Positions 55,501 to 64,000 of a stretch of DNA of 64,000 nt are shown piece after piece; the first letter of the stretch is position 1, and each line of letters starts with the position of its first letter. A program made the translations under genes and the position numbers. Source of the stretch: Tubulanus polymorphus (Eukaryota; Nemertea; Palaeonemertea; Tubulaniformes; Tubulanidae); assembly GCF_964204645.1 (NCBI RefSeq), contig NC_134034.1, positions 12,052,462-12,116,461 of the forward strand. Direction: 5' to 3'. The notes beneath the pieces are model-generated. The model was given only the letters and a program-made list of their open reading frames with translations. It ran no database searches and had not been told where the DNA came from.

Positions 55501-56478
55501 GTCGGATGCGCCGTAATAAAAAGTAGATCTACAACCAGACTATAGACGCGGTGTGATTTTATCTACCGGATTTCTCCGCATCTAAAACAACGCAACGGAA
55601 CTGTTAAAGCTATTTGCGTCGATAGTATAAGAGTCGATCGGTTTCATATGCTGTCGAAATGATGAGATCTAATCCCCTGAATTGTCGCTCAGACTAGTTG
55701 TATCGTAACCGTGGAACGTCCAACGATCATGTCGTCACGTCATCGCCCTGTCATTGTGCTGCGCATACACGAGATATAGGGTTCTCGGAGAACCCTCTCC
55801 CCTCGCAGCTATTGTGCAGGAGCAGTTGACTAGAACGGACCAATGGGTGTTTGGTGAACCCATCTCCTCACAGCTGTGGTATGGGAGAGCAGTGGGGTTC
55901 AGGGTGAACCTCTCATCTCACAGCTGGTGGTGGGAGAGCAGTGGGTTCACGGTGAACCCCTCCCTTCGCAGATGTGGTGGGGGAGCAACAATCAGAACAG
56001 TCATGTAGGTTCTTGGTGAACCCCTCTCCGCCAGTGGTGGGAGACCAACAAGTAGAACATTCACGTGGGTTCTTGGTAAACCCTCTCTGCTCACATCTGT
56101 GATGGCAGAGCAGCTATTAGACCACATTATTTTTGTACAGATAATTCAGAATTTTACCTACCTTTCACGGCCAACGATATTGTCAATAGCCGCCATCTTC
56201 CTTCGACGTTTCATTTGTCTTTTGATGCGATGCAGGGCCTCGACGGCGAATTTCCCGCTGCGATTTTCCCGCCAAAACGACGACGAGGCTGCAGCCGATG
56301 ACGAGTCGGTGATGTCGTCATCGACGGCGGAGTGATTCGGTCGGCGAGCCAAAGTCACCGACGACGCGACCGATTCACGCCCTTTGAGGTTATTATCCCC
56401 GCAACCTCCGCAACAGAAAATGTTAACGACTGAAATCACGGTATAAATGAAAACCGAAGTCGACCGCGACCAAAACAT
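41739..56478 (-). CDS. TGF-beta superfamily ligand preproprotein, complete seven-exon gene
   Basis: Exons on the minus strand are 56478-56162, 46926-46679, 46126-45986, 44804-44580, 43077-42901, 42550-42426 and 41864-41739. They total 1359 nt, 452 residues plus stop, with phase kept throughout. Residues 1-25 form a hydrophobic signal peptide. The propeptide has family marks: L-G-L-A-R-A-P followed by a F-L-Q-L-Y motif, S-L-R-L-Y-K, and G-W-I-V-I-D-L with a W and N-H-G-L-E-I. The furin-type site is R345-S-K-R348. The mature domain (349-452) has W-D-D-W-I-V-A-P and seven cysteines at 359, 388, 392, 415, 416, 447 and 449, the cystine-knot set plus the dimer cysteine. The product should be a secreted disulphide-linked dimer acting on TGF-beta family receptors. 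The W-D-D-W-I-V-A-P core is BMP-like, but the C392-C415 loop is short (22 residues, about 30 in BMP2), so the subfamily is left open. Confidence 0.92.
42110..42300. repeat. GGGCACTTTC-type internal repeat
   Basis: Motifs AGGGCAC(C/T)TTTTC with CCACAAAAAG or CATAAAAAG recur four to five times. It is a degenerate repeat in TGF-beta intron 6. Confidence 0.5.
42426..42550 (-). CDS. TGF-beta ligand exon 6 (W-D-D-W-I-V-A-P)
   Basis: The acceptor GTGTAG completes Asp, then L-E-W-D-D-W-I-V-A-P-A-G-F and F-C-T-G-S-C-P, the second and third cysteines. The donor is GTATAA in phase 0. Confidence 0.93.
42794..42830 (+). repeat. Hairpin-GAAACG motif, isolated copy
   Basis: CCTGGCGA, a GGATTC/GAGTCC hairpin and CGAAACGTCG occur just outside exon 5. 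It is the same architecture as at 21.4 kb with an altered first box. Confidence 0.45.
42901..43077 (-). CDS. TGF-beta ligand exon 5 (cleavage site, first knot cysteine)
   Basis: The acceptor TTACTTCAG and donor GTAAAG give phase 1 at both ends. It encodes P-H-L-E-V-F, the basic R-S-K-R site and a second basic run (R-L-K-R-R), then P-C-V-L-R-P-I-Y-I-T-F-S with the first mature cysteine. Confidence 0.92.
43240..43640. repeat. 46-bp dispersed minisatellite, locus B
   Basis: About seven units of TTAGACTGGTCTTAAGTTGT and TAGATTGGTTATAGAACC in TGF-beta intron 4. Confidence 0.88.
44088..44520 (+). repeat. 109-bp minisatellite, four copies
   Basis: Units start CTTCATCTGAGACATTTT and contain AAACACCAGACATTAGACAT and AACTGATCGTCCACACTTC. 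The period is exactly 109 by recurrence of the same ORF start at 44117, 44226 and 44335. It lies about 60 bp beyond the exon 4 donor. An inverted array of the same family is at 47.8 kb. Confidence 0.92.
44580..44804 (-). CDS. TGF-beta ligand exon 4 (propeptide arm domain)
   Basis: The acceptor is TTTTACAG and the donor GTATAT. It carries the family signature G-W-I-V-I-D-L-K-S-V-V-K-D-W and N-H-G-L-E-I. An N-C-T sequon lies near its end. Phase is 1 at both ends. Confidence 0.88.
45020..45240. repeat. 46-bp dispersed minisatellite, locus C
   Basis: About four units of the TAGACTGGTC/TTAGATTGGTTATAGAACC family, preceded by CAGTCCAAAAGTGGTTTTAA, which also borders the 20.7 kb locus in inverse. 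Confidence 0.85.
45986..46126 (-). CDS. TGF-beta ligand exon 3 (propeptide)
   Basis: The exon lies between TTTGTAG and GTTTGT. It encodes the propeptide beta strands, M-Y-L-M-Y-F-D-V-P and A-S-L-R-L-Y-K. Phase is 1 at both ends. Confidence 0.9.
46170..46620. repeat. 39-bp minisatellite filling TGF-beta intron 2
   Basis: About eleven units of GTGTGGGTTTAATTTGAATC, TGCATCCAG, TTCCACAGTT. Because 39 is divisible by three, both strands stay open for up to about 199 codons. It occupies most of the 552-bp intron between exons 2 and 3. Confidence 0.93.
46679..46926 (-). CDS. TGF-beta ligand exon 2 (propeptide N-terminal helix)
   Basis: The acceptor TTTTGCAG precedes one base, then D-R-Q-S-R-L-M. 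It contains the typical latency helix (F-L-Q-Q-L-G-L-A-R-A-P) and F-L-Q-L-Y-N. The donor GTAAGT starts at 46678, phase 1. Confidence 0.9.
46927..47809. other. TGF-beta intron 1, first part
   Basis: The overlapping ORFs on both strands (46849-47370 plus, 47563-47778 minus) show no family motif. No further exon is needed, since exon 1 at 56.2 kb joins exon 2 in phase. Confidence 0.5.
47810..48110 (-). repeat. 109-bp minisatellite family, inverted three-copy array
   Basis: Reverse complement of the 44.1 kb family: CAGGTGA(A/T)GTACTGAACAC, AGTGTGGACAATCAGTT, AAAATGTCTAATGTCTG. It is more diverged and has short internal duplications of TCTAATGTCTGATG. Confidence 0.85.
48111..49744. other. TGF-beta intron 1, middle part
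   Basis: A CpG-rich patch lies at about 49190-49430 with a (GT) microsatellite at 49303-49324. The plus ORF across it (49172-49432) includes a charged stretch ending R-Y-G-W-R-R-L-C-W-Y but runs through the GT repeat. It matches no family I know and is left unassigned. Confidence 0.35.
49750..49826. repeat. TA and TAT microsatellite
   Basis: Imperfect (TA)n followed by a short (TTA)n run. Confidence 0.85.
49860..50290. repeat. 39-bp minisatellite family, second locus
   Basis: About eleven units of GACTCTGGATCCAGTTCCAC, AGTTGTGTAGG, TTTAATTT. It is the same family as at 46.2 kb but in another intron of the same gene. Confidence 0.92.
50291..52260. other. TGF-beta intron 1, no gene seen
   Basis: A CTCF-like CCGCTAGATGGCGT lies on the minus strand at 50353-50366. 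GGTTCGAATCCC (minus, near 51740-51751) resembles a T-arm, but no tRNA acceptor stem pairs around it. The rest is AT-rich. Confidence 0.45.
52266..52577. repeat. (TTA/TCA)n trinucleotide array
   Basis: About 100 triplets, mostly ATT with interspersed ATC blocks, including an uninterrupted ATC run near 52510-52540. Poly-Ile and poly-Met ORFs are artefacts. Confidence 0.95.
52656..52815 (-). pseudogene. Non-LTR retrotransposon reverse transcriptase fragment
   Basis: Minus-strand frames give V-P-Q-G-S-I-L-G-P and then L-I-Y-I-N-D-L-P-N-A, the conserved block before the catalytic F-A-D-D in Jockey/CR1-like reverse transcriptases. The two parts need a one-base frameshift. F-A-D-D reads F-A-I-L, so it is a dead relic. 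Confidence 0.75.
54205..54375 (+). pseudogene. Second reverse transcriptase fragment
   Basis: The plus strand encodes D-L-S-K-A-F-D-T-V-D-H and L-L-S-K-L-D-S-Y-G, the reverse transcriptase D-x-x-K-A-F-D block. After a frameshift it continues C-W-F-R-N-N-L-E-N-R-Q-Q. It is opposite in strand to the 52.7 kb fragment, so these may be separate insertions. It lies in TGF-beta intron 1. Confidence 0.75.
54860..55120. repeat. Minisatellite of about 60-68 bp, four copies
   Basis: Units contain CCCTCACGGACCGAATCGAG, GATTCCTGAGAAAGATCC and CACCCGACCCTGGTTCC. Minus ORFs through it encode a spurious repeat. Confidence 0.9.
55785..56110. repeat. Minisatellite of about 55-70 bp, five to six copies
   Basis: Units share GGTGAACCC(C)TCTCC, CACAGCTGTGGT and GGGAGAGCAGTGG. 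It ends about 50 bp from the exon 1 donor of the TGF-beta gene (56162). Confidence 0.85.
56162..56478 (-). CDS. TGF-beta ligand exon 1 (signal peptide, start)
   Basis: The ATG at 56478 begins F-W-S-R and a hydrophobic V-F-I-Y-T-V-I-S-V-V stretch, then a Ser-rich and a basic region (Q-M-K-R-R-R-K). It ends in AG with donor GTAGGT, phase 2. Its two leftover bases plus G of the next exon make Arg. The link across 9.2 kb rests on phase and protein logic, not on a transcript. Confidence 0.78.
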
Positions 56479-58925
56479 AATTTTCGTCGTTTAGTATTTT
56501 TGCGTGTCACTAAATTTCGCTAAATTCCACCGAACAAAAGGAACTTTCAAACTATCTCTGTCCCTAACACTAGGAACGAATGCAGATTTTTTAAAAGTTA
56601 TTGTTCCAGTTTTTTTTTCTAAAGTGAAAATCTAAAAGTATTCAAAAATGTCTTCTTTTCCGATTAAGCGTTAGATTCGTGAGTTTGACTAATAGAGAAT
56701 TTATTTCGCGCAGTAGAGTCGGTCCGCAATACGCCAACGACGACTAACTTTCCCGAGAGTCCGGTAAGATCGCGCGGAAGCAGTCTGACGCGGTGTTGAG
56801 CCGGTGAAACAATAAATAAGATGTATTTTAACCAATCAGTGACGCCGATACGGGACAGCAGACGTTGTGCCCGATGTCTGCTCCGAGCACGTGCGCGCGC
56901 ATCAGAGTTCAAACGGTTCGATCGATTAGAGGTTTCAGTTGTTGCGACAAGTTGCCTCGCGTTGCGCGGGTCCAGTCTATACGTTGCGCGGGTCCAGTCT
57001 ATACGTTGGCCGTGCGACTTTTGCAAGGTTTCAGAAATACCGCATAATGGACATTCAAAATCGAGATTACTTGTCTCTGTTTATGGACTGTAGATAGCGG
57101 AAATTCTAGAGCAACACCAACAATCAAGTGGTCGCCCATGGCAATATATATTCATGAATATATATATATACCGATTAAGATAATCGATTATACGTAGTAA
57201 AAACCTTTAAAGTATTTTACTATCGCTTACTCCATTTACCTCTCGTAACGCTCAAATTACTTTAAATAAAAACGAATTCTGTTATTCCAATTTTTTTCAC
57301 TATTCCTCCAAAGTACGTATTCGCGTTTATACAGGATGTCGAACAACGCGCATGCGCCGTACGTTTCTACTTTCGGTTTTTTTCGTCCAGTACCATTGAC
57401 ATCATCATCTAAATGACGTATTCAAGTTGTCGATTCCCGGCAAATCGATTTCGTCATCGTCTGGTAAAAAATGAACGAATATCCTTGTTCCGTTGGCGAT
57501 AACAAGTTATAATTTCGATTGGCACCAAGTAATTCATGAATTCCAGGCGAAAACTACCGCTGCTCGTTGCCTTTAGAATTTCGATTCGCGGACGGACCTT
57601 CTCGTCTCTACTTAACCGACGATGAAGTATATTTCTAGAAAAAAAATGCTCTACTTTTTCGAGCGAAAATCGCTAAATTAACCCTTTCGTACAAAAACGT
57701 ATATATATAATTAACATACGTGACCTCTCGCAACGTTATCCGGTGACCTTGACATTGCGATGAGTCGTTGAAGGTTAAAATAGTTAGAACAACACGCGGC
57801 TGAATAGAAACGATGATTATTGAACCATCCAGACTAACAAAATTCGATACCTTCTCCTCGTCGTCGCGCTCTCAATCCGGTCGTCTGCTGCGCGTTCTCC
57901 TGGTCGATTAGACGGCGGCGGCGAGTTCGTCACGCTCAGTAAGCGCTGATATGATATGGTACACACCGCGTAGATCGTTGCGGTGATTATAATAAAAATA
58001 TCCTCCTTTCGATTGAAGTCGTTTTCGTCGTTTAGGGACGCGGTACCTAGACAGGCGATGAACTATCGAGATCACAAGAGTGCTGAATCGCGGACACACG
58101 CTGTGCTATGCCAGACGTCAGACACACATTCGATCGTGACGTTCTTTCACGTTACGCAAACACCTATTGAAACACCTATGTAAATGTGTATATATACATA
58201 TAAACACGAATTTCTAGATCTGTCCGCTATGATGATCGATAGTTCGTTTTATCCAGTGCGTTCAAATATTGGGACGAAATTCTAGGTTTGGAAGATAGAT
58301 CTTTAAATCCAAGGTCATTTACGAGGTTCCGCTATACATAAAACTATAAGTTCCGTTTTTTGGTGTAGATCTCTTAGCGGTACGCGCTTGGTTGTGTGTG
58401 TAATAGTACGCGGTCTCTATGTTACCCGTGTATAAACTCGCGTCGATCAGTCTGCTGTTACTAGAAAATGTATCAAGTATAAGTTTGCTTTTTCTCATCT
58501 TTACCTCCACGGTGCGGTGGTGTTTTGCGTTGTAGCGCGGAGGAGCTGATGCGGATGGCATGAGCGGCAACCCCCGAGAGTAGAACCTGCTTCTTAATCG
58601 TAAAAATAAATCTTTATCTCTTTGTTTACCCGCTGTAGCCGCCGTGCTTAAAGGTATCATCGCCCAACAGCCTACACTCACTGATTCAAGGTTGAGCCTT
58701 GATTTATGTGTATTCTAATATATAATTATAGGCGTTCTGTTGGCTGCCAATCTTATATTTTGTCAAACGGACGGATTAGGTCTCGATTTTCAGGTTCGCG
58801 TTGGTCACGATGGACCAAAATGATTGACCTTATCCACTTTCGTCACTTGTGCAGTGTTCACATTTTTACTTTTTACTTCAGTTAGCCGTTCGCGCTTGAC
58901 AGCCGGGATGACACGCAGTCAATCC
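56479..58925. promoter_or_regulatory. Upstream region of the TGF-beta gene
   Basis: The region directly upstream is CpG-rich at about 56690-57010. It has a direct duplication of CGTTGCGCGGGTCCAGTC with TATA, copies near 56960 and 56981. It should contain the promoter and leader, but no TATA box or start site can be fixed. ORFs at 56664-57026 (minus), 58319-58681 (minus, 120 codons) and 57908-58099 (minus) match no family. Confidence 0.35.
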
Positions 58926-58929
58926 AAGT

Positions 58930-59105
58930 TTAAGCTCATTTTAAAATCTAACAAAATCAAAACCCAGTCTAATAAGCTCAATTCAGTCATACAGCCAATC
59001 TAACAACTTAAGACCAGTTCACACTCATTTTGATTCTATAGCCATTCTATAACAGCAAGACCAGTCTTATTGATTTTATAGACAATCTTATTACAATATC
59101 AAGCT
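58930..59105 (-). repeat. 46-bp dispersed minisatellite, locus D, inverted
   Basis: Inverse and more diverged copies of the family: CCAATCTAACAACTTAAGAC, CAGTC and TAGCCA. The borders are approximate. Confidence 0.65.
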
Positions 59106-59487
59106 AAGCTTATGACGGTGCAACATTTTGAAATCTTCTGTTTGATTGTTTTCTTAAATATTCTTTTGAGTCTACTACACAGAGCAACCAGCCAGTCGCG
59201 GCGGCAGGGGAGCGGATATGGGGAGGGGGGATAAAGGAAATATTTCCACCTCGGAGATCAAATCTCATTCCACGTATAACCGCAATCATTTTATCACGCC
59301 GATATTTTCTCCTGGCGGTCCAATCATTTCTAAGATATCTGTCTGCGTCTTGCGTATGTATATTTAGGCCTGTATATGTTTCGTAGTTAAATGTTAAAAA
59401 GTAAAATGGCCGCCGTCCAAAACCGCAAATCAACTTTACTATACAAAATGCGAATCATTGTTATTTTCCTTAAGGCTAAACAAAAAT
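59106..59487. other. Intergenic, unassigned 107-codon ORF
   Basis: The minus ORF 59433-59110 includes a basic stretch (R-R-K-Y-R-R-D-K) and a GGTGGAAAT donor-like site, but no family is recognised and no partner exon was found. Confidence 0.25.
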
Positions 59488-59679
59488 GATACCTTGTTTC
59501 TCCGCAGCGGCCGGGTCATTTTAGTAAAATATGATAAAATTTGTAAACAGTTCATTTCTATAGCGGCCGGGTCTGTTATGGTAAAATTGATCACGATTTA
59601 AAAAAAAGTAATGTATAGGGTAGATAGGCGGCCGGCCGCGTCAACATTTAAGCTCAGCAGAGCGGAGAAACAAGGTATC
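59488..59679 (-). mobile_element. MITE, copy 2, inverted relative to 24.3 kb
   Basis: The terminal inverted repeats are GATACCTTGTTTCTCCGC and GCGGAGAAACAAGGTATC, nearly perfect over 18 bp. It carries the same internal CGGCCGGCCGCC. It is better preserved than copy 1, which suggests more recent insertion. Confidence 0.88.
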
Positions 59680-59879
59680 AATTTTTTTTTAGCCTAACAT
59701 GTTTTTGTGTCGTTTTTTTTTTCTAGAATTTAAGAAACCAATCCCTCCACAGCGCGAAAACGAATCCTACAAACCAAAAAACTGACTCTCCCCTTGAACT
59801 GAACTCTGGAAATATAAACATCGTTAACGATATTTCCGGGACAAAGAAAAATCAGACACAGACAACTTTTCAAAACGCT

Positions 59880-59885
59880 TTTATT
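59880..59885 (-). terminator. Candidate polyadenylation signal of the EGF gene
   Basis: AATAAA on the minus strand, about 1.0 kb after the stop at 60893. Inference from position only. Confidence 0.3.
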
Positions 59886-60892
59886 TTGATTCTTATTCTC
59901 GTTTTCTGTGAAGTTATAAAAAGATATCCGTCGTCGTTTCTCTTGTAACCTTTGCGTTACGACGACTGGCCAGACACCTCTTTATCAAACGGGGTCGAAT
60001 TCGAGATGCCACGCCGCCATCCAGGCAGGCACACCCAGGCTATTGTCGTTCCCACGCAGAGACGAGTTGGCTAATATTGCAAACAAAATATCTATATGAG
60101 AAATGTCAGATTGATCAGATCGCACAAGAAGGTCGCACGTGGCGTTCCGAGAATTCATTTTCAAAACAAGGTGTATGTATAGAGACTCTCAAGGAAATGT
60201 ATTTTTCTTTAAAAGTTTAAACTAAACGAGAAGTGTCTTATCGTTTATCATCGAAGAAAAATTCCGAAGTTGATCCATCAACGGAACGATGAACTGATAA
60301 ACAATTTTTGATTCGTCGTTTTGCAGTCCATGGCCGAACTGACAGCGGAATGAATCTACGGGGCTTACTCCTGGGTCGAAGAACGAAACACAGTCACAAA
60401 ATAAACGACAACAAATTCAGTTGAAATGATTTAGTAGGACGATACGGGAAGTTTCCCAAGTACGGCGATGGTTAGAACAAATGAATTGAATTATGAAAGT
60501 TTTGAAATAGTCGAAATTATTGTTGTTCTTGAATCCCAGTTTTTCTAACTGTAGTTTAAAGTAGCCAACTATATAATTCCCGGTCACCAAGTGCACATAT
60601 ACAAAGTCGCCACAATATACCATTGCTGTGATAATATAAGATTAGAGTCGTCTAAACAAGTTAAGTTATATTTTGTACATATATGATACCCGTTTTACAA
60701 AGTAGAATGTTATTTGCCGGTGAAAACTAGAATTCACAAATACAAGAGACAGCATTACGGCTGCAGCTGCTAAAACTATTGGGTTTTTGAGGTTTTAAAA
60801 TATTCGATTTATGATCGTTAATCAATCTGTTCTTGATAGTCACTCACAGATAACGATGCTGGGTATCACAAGGTGAACTATGGCTCCCCTTC

Positions 60893-60927
60893 TTATCTTC
60901 TCTTACGACCCCAACCGAAACCGCGAT
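60893..60927 (-). CDS. EGF gene terminal exon
   Basis: After CGTTTTCAG, 35 nt encode a completed Tyr, R-G-F-G-W-G-R-K-R-R and TAA. Phase agrees with exon f. It is short, so a different downstream exon cannot be excluded. Confidence 0.55.
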
Positions 60928-63900
60928 CTGAAAACGAGATAATGAATCTTTAATAGGAGAAAATTTTCTTCTTGATGCAAGGTTGGGGATGATGATCCTG
61001 ATAATAGTGTCCACCAGTCGTTTCTTTGATTAAAAAGATGCTCCGTTCGACAGTGGCAATCGAGGATTCCGCTTGTGGCAAGCGATGATCCACCAGGTGT
61101 CGCTAGTGTGCATCCAGAGAACTACTCCCGAATTTCTTATTAAATTCAATGAAAATCTGTCCATAATCTCTAAGAATGATGAACTGAATTCGTGCTATGG
61201 ACCTTTAACAACCCCCCCCCCTCGCTGCTAGAATACTCACAGCCGAAGTATTGACAGTCTCTTCCTATATAACCAAAGTAGCATCTGCAGACCCTCGAAT
61301 CATTGATCAAATTGACGCAGACGCCTTTTTTACACGGTCGAAGATCGCACGGTTTCTTCCCTGATGTAGAAAAAAGCATTAGAAGTCATACGGCACAAGA
61401 TATACGACGTACGATATACGATTAAGGCTTTACAACACGTACTAGTTTCGCAGCTCGTTCCGGTGTAGTAATATGAACATGAGCACGTCCTGGATCCTCG
61501 CGATCCGTTCCTACACGAACCTCCGTTCTTGCAAGGACTCTTCTCACATGGCGATTTCTCTGAATAAAAAATATACAAATTTTTAGTTTTTACATGGTTA
61601 GCCTTCTCGTATATTGAAACTCGGAGTTATCTATTTATAGCACACTTCTATTCATTTGAATTGCTTTGATGCATTCATCTGTTCCCAAAACCCACCAGCC
61701 GCACACCTGCCAGGAATGAAATAAGGGGGTTGAAATTGAAATGGGAGTACAGATATATAATTGGTCGGTCGATTTACAGAATCTTTATTCAAATCGAAAG
61801 GCATAATTTGGAAGTTTCGTTTCCCCCTCCCTCGCATCCCCACCAGTAGTGGCTAGTGTGCAACCGTCGCGCACGGTTAGATCATCCCCATCATCATCAG
61901 TAAAGGTAACCGACCTGTCTCGCATCGCGGTCCACGGTAGCTCGGTGTACACGCACACTTGTATTGTCCTGCGCCCAGATTCGTGCACGTTCCACTATTC
62001 AAACACGGTTTCAACTGTTTACAAGGATCTTCAGCTGATGAGAGAATGAGAACAAAAATAAACTGTCGTTCACAAAATGGAGACTGAAGCCTATATGGAT
62101 GACCCACAATATGACCCACATGATGATATATAGATGACCCACAATATTGAAGATAGAGCATATATAAATGACCCACAATATTGAAGATTGAGGATATATA
62201 TAAATGGCCCACAATATTGAAGGTTGACAACGAAAATGAGTTAATCTCACGGTTCTGGGTGGTAGTATGCATCTACCCATAGTTAACCACCTTTAACCGT
62301 TGTTTTTATATGGACAATAATTCGTGGCTCTTTTATATGCACTACATATATTACAACTAGTTTCAATTTATAGTCTTATATTTACCTATCTGGCAGAATT
62401 CGCCGCTGTATTTCGCTTGGCATTTACACTGGAATTTACCACCAGGTTTTCGGATACAACTGGCGTTATTTTGACATTCGGTAGCGGCCAAATCACACGC
62501 ATCTGTAACATAATATCGATTCATCAAGCGGGCTATAGAAGTTCTACGAGATATAAATATGGCTGCCTCTAGTCATAGTTTTAGAATCTTATTTACACTC
62601 AAAACTCATTACGGGTTTGCGGATGAGACTAACAATCAGAAATTAAAGATTACAAATTAGAAATTTAAAGTTTTGAAAATTATGAAACTCTTTCGTAATC
62701 GGTATTCATAAAGGTTATTTGTTCAGATGGCTGTTATTGTCAATTTTTTACGGATTAAAAATAGAAGGACAAATAGTACAGTAAATCTACTTGTTAGGAT
62801 GGAATTCTATATTTCTCTCAGCTTTTTCTCAGCAAAGCCTTTTGTGCTAGTTGTCAAAGCTAAAAGGACATATATCTATTTGACAAAATAACGTAAGAGT
62901 TTTGGTCGATCGAGTGGTTCATTCTATCATTGTGTAATGACTGCTTTAAACTCGCATCGATGGCACACAATTCGATGACGTCATAGGGGGAGTCCGGAAG
63001 CAACGAAATCGCTATATTGTATACCTTCCTCGCAGTGAGCTCCTAAATAACCATCATTACAGGCACACCGGTATCCAGAGGTTTTATTCGAAGAGTCCAT
63101 AACACAATCACCGCTGCCACAATCAACATTGTGACATTTGTCAACTAGAAATTAAAAATAAATCGAATCATTAGGAGAAGTTTGTTCGGTTTTTTGTTCA
63201 TCTTGCTTTAAGTCGTTCAGCTCTTGGTTTCTCAAAACTTGCACTATTAAATCGTTTATTCAACCTCATGACGGGATCACGGCCGTCGAAGTGTTTGTTG
63301 CCCGCACACTGTAAGTAGCCAGCAGGACTATAACCCGGTTGGCACTGATCCTAAGGAGTTACTGAAGCTGGTCTGATAATTATCATTCTCAGGAGTTTTG
63401 AGACATGTTTTACCTGTTTGGCAATGTGTTCCCACGTATCCGCTTGCACAGTTACATCGGTATCCAGAACTTTGACTGGAGTCTCTCATACATTCACCAC
63501 TGTTACAATTAATATTGTGACATTTATCAACTAGAAATTAGAAATATAAATAATTAGAAACAGTACGAGTATTTTATTTGCTTGTATTTGTTTATCTTGA
63601 TTTGTCCTGTTCGGATCTTGATTTTTCAAGTTTAACCTTATTCTAAGTAATTTGCTAGGTTATTTGAGCATTCCTATTGGATTGTCCATTGAACCTCTCG
63701 ACAGGACCACTGCCCGCAGTTTCAAACTTGTCTATCCAACTTTTTTGCCATCGGAATTTCTTATTCTAGATCTTTGCTCTATGTCGTTCCGACCTTGTTT
63801 TCTCAAAACTAACTCTATTAGATTTTTCATTTGACCCCATGACGGGACCACGACATTCGAGCTGTTGCCCGCACAGTGTAAGCAGTCAGCAGGCCCACTC

Positions 63901-64000
63901 AGCGTTGATCCCACGGCGCAACCGAGGACGATCTAGTTTTTTTCCAATCCCAGGCCCCAGTTCCCAGAGTTTTCAGACTCGCTTACCTTCCTGACAATGA
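60893..64000 (-). CDS. EGF-repeat extracellular protein, 3' part of gene
   Basis: Minus-strand exons, N- to C-terminal, are 64000-63987 (partial), 63530-63414, 63144-63025, 62502-62386, 62034-61915, 61559-61443, 61360-61241 and 60927-60893. Each of the six full internal exons is 117 or 120 nt, phase 1 at both ends, and encodes one six-cysteine EGF-like domain, the classic shuffled-exon pattern. The first two (D-K-C-H-N) are very alike. The later ones follow the C-x-N-G-G-x-C type only loosely. The end is a short basic tail (R-G-F-G-W-G-R-K-R-R). No transmembrane segment follows the last EGF, so a secreted or matrix protein of fibropellin-like style is likely. The N-terminal domains are outside the window, so the full architecture and name are unknown. 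Confidence 0.88.
61065..61105 (+). promoter_or_regulatory. CTCF-like motif on a dispersed repeat
   Basis: ATTCCGCTTGTGGCAAGC then CCACCAGGTGTCGC (61090-61103). It is a diverged copy of the 23.2 kb element; one core G is T here. Confidence 0.35.
61241..61360 (-). CDS. EGF domain exon f
   Basis: Between CTACATCAG and GTGAGT. It encodes K-P-C-D-L-R-P-C-K-K-G-V-C...V-C-R-C...D-C-Q-Y-F-G. It is the last EGF domain. Confidence 0.88.
61443..61559 (-). CDS. EGF domain exon e
   Basis: Between TTATTCAG and GTACGT. It encodes S-P-C-E-K-S-P-C-K-N-G-G-S-C...T-C-S-C...S-C. The donor was chosen to keep phase 1; a second GT lies 4 nt downstream. Confidence 0.87.
61915..62034 (-). CDS. EGF domain exon d
   Basis: Between TCTCATCAG and GTCGGT (a weak donor). 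It encodes D-P-C-K...P-C-L-N-S-G-T-C...Y-K-C-A-C...R-C, the best classical EGF of the set. Confidence 0.9.
62085..62240. repeat. Minisatellite of about 40-48 bp in an EGF gene intron
   Basis: Repeats of ATATAAATGACCCACAATAT and TGAAGATTGAG, about four degenerate copies, end roughly 50 bp from the acceptor of the next exon. Confidence 0.8.
62386..62502 (-). CDS. EGF domain exon c
   Basis: Between ATGTTACAG and GTAAAT. It encodes A-C-D-L...E-C-Q-N-N-A-S-C...F-Q-C-K-C...F-C, with an N-A-S sequon. Confidence 0.9.
   Translation of the reverse strand: MRVIWPLPNVKITPVVSENLVVNSSVNAKRNTAANSAR
63025..63144 (-). CDS. EGF domain exon b
   Basis: Between AATTTCTAG and GTATAC. It encodes D-K-C-H-N-V-D-C...G-D-C-V...Y-R-C-A-C...H-C, with an N-K-T sequon. 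It is a tandem duplicate partner of exon a. Confidence 0.9.
63414..63530 (-). CDS. EGF domain exon a
   Basis: Between AATTTCTAG and GTAAAA. It encodes D-K-C-H-N-I-N-C...G-E-C-M...Y-R-C-N-C...H-C, six cysteines. It resembles exon b closely in protein, and its acceptor flank AATTTCTAG is identical. Confidence 0.9.
63987..64000 (-). CDS. EGF gene, partial exon at the window edge
   Basis: The last 14 nt read C-Q-E and one base before GTAAGC, matching the ends of the other EGF exons. Confidence 0.7.

Noticed and set aside
58319-58681. 120-codon minus-strand ORF upstream of the TGF-beta gene
   Set aside because: No signal peptide, domain or partner exon; overlapping frames are also open.
63240-63360. 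Extra EGF-type or Cys-rich exon between exons a and b
   Set aside because: The minus-strand translation has few cysteines and no acceptor/donor pair in phase 1; exon a already joins exon b in phase.

Overview
The window is animal nuclear DNA: AT-leaning, intron-rich and crowded with minisatellites, hairpin elements and simple repeats. Its gene families (a DRAK-type kinase, a TGF-beta superfamily ligand, an EGF-repeat protein) are metazoan. Long introns, phase-1 EGF exons and much non-autonomous transposon debris would suit a marine invertebrate, perhaps a lophotrochozoan, but nothing here proves the clade. All gene models were assembled by hand from ORFs, GT/AG borders and reading-phase continuity; no transcript was available.

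Three genes are supported. (1) 414-22312, plus strand: a complete seven-exon serine/threonine kinase of 362 codons in the DAPK-related DRAK/STK17 family. Every junction keeps phase. Its DFG motif reads D-F-S, and its exon 2 splice donor lies in a tandem repeat that has copied the donor five times. (2) 56478-41739, minus strand: a complete seven-exon TGF-beta superfamily preproprotein of 452 residues with signal peptide, propeptide, an R-S-K-R processing site and a 104-residue mature domain with all seven cysteines. (3) 64000-60893, minus strand: the 3' part of an EGF-repeat gene, with six complete one-exon EGF domains, the tail of a seventh and a short basic C-terminal exon; its 5' end lies outside the window.

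Layout: 1-413 is 5' flank and leader of the kinase. 515-13718 is its huge intron 1, with a hAT-like MITE and several minisatellites. 13719-22312 holds the other kinase exons between arrays. 22313-26070 is 3' flank with two MITEs and an inverted-repeat element. About 26.4-37.6 kb is a roughly 11 kb inverted and tandem repeat complex with about 1.43 kb units, tRNA-like boxes and many CTCF-like motifs. 37.6-41.7 kb has hairpins and two long (TA)n tracts. 41.7-56.5 kb is the TGF-beta gene, whose introns carry arrays and reverse-transcriptase relics. 56.5-60.9 kb is intergenic. The rest is the EGF gene.

The kinase (intracellular), the ligand (secreted) and the EGF protein (probably extracellular) show no sign of working in one pathway. 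The kinase and ligand genes converge on the repeat complex. The strongest unusual signals are the reiterated splice donor, the palindromic complex with oriented CTCF-like motifs, and a dispersed family of hairpin elements whose core resembles, but does not fully match, a hammerhead ribozyme.
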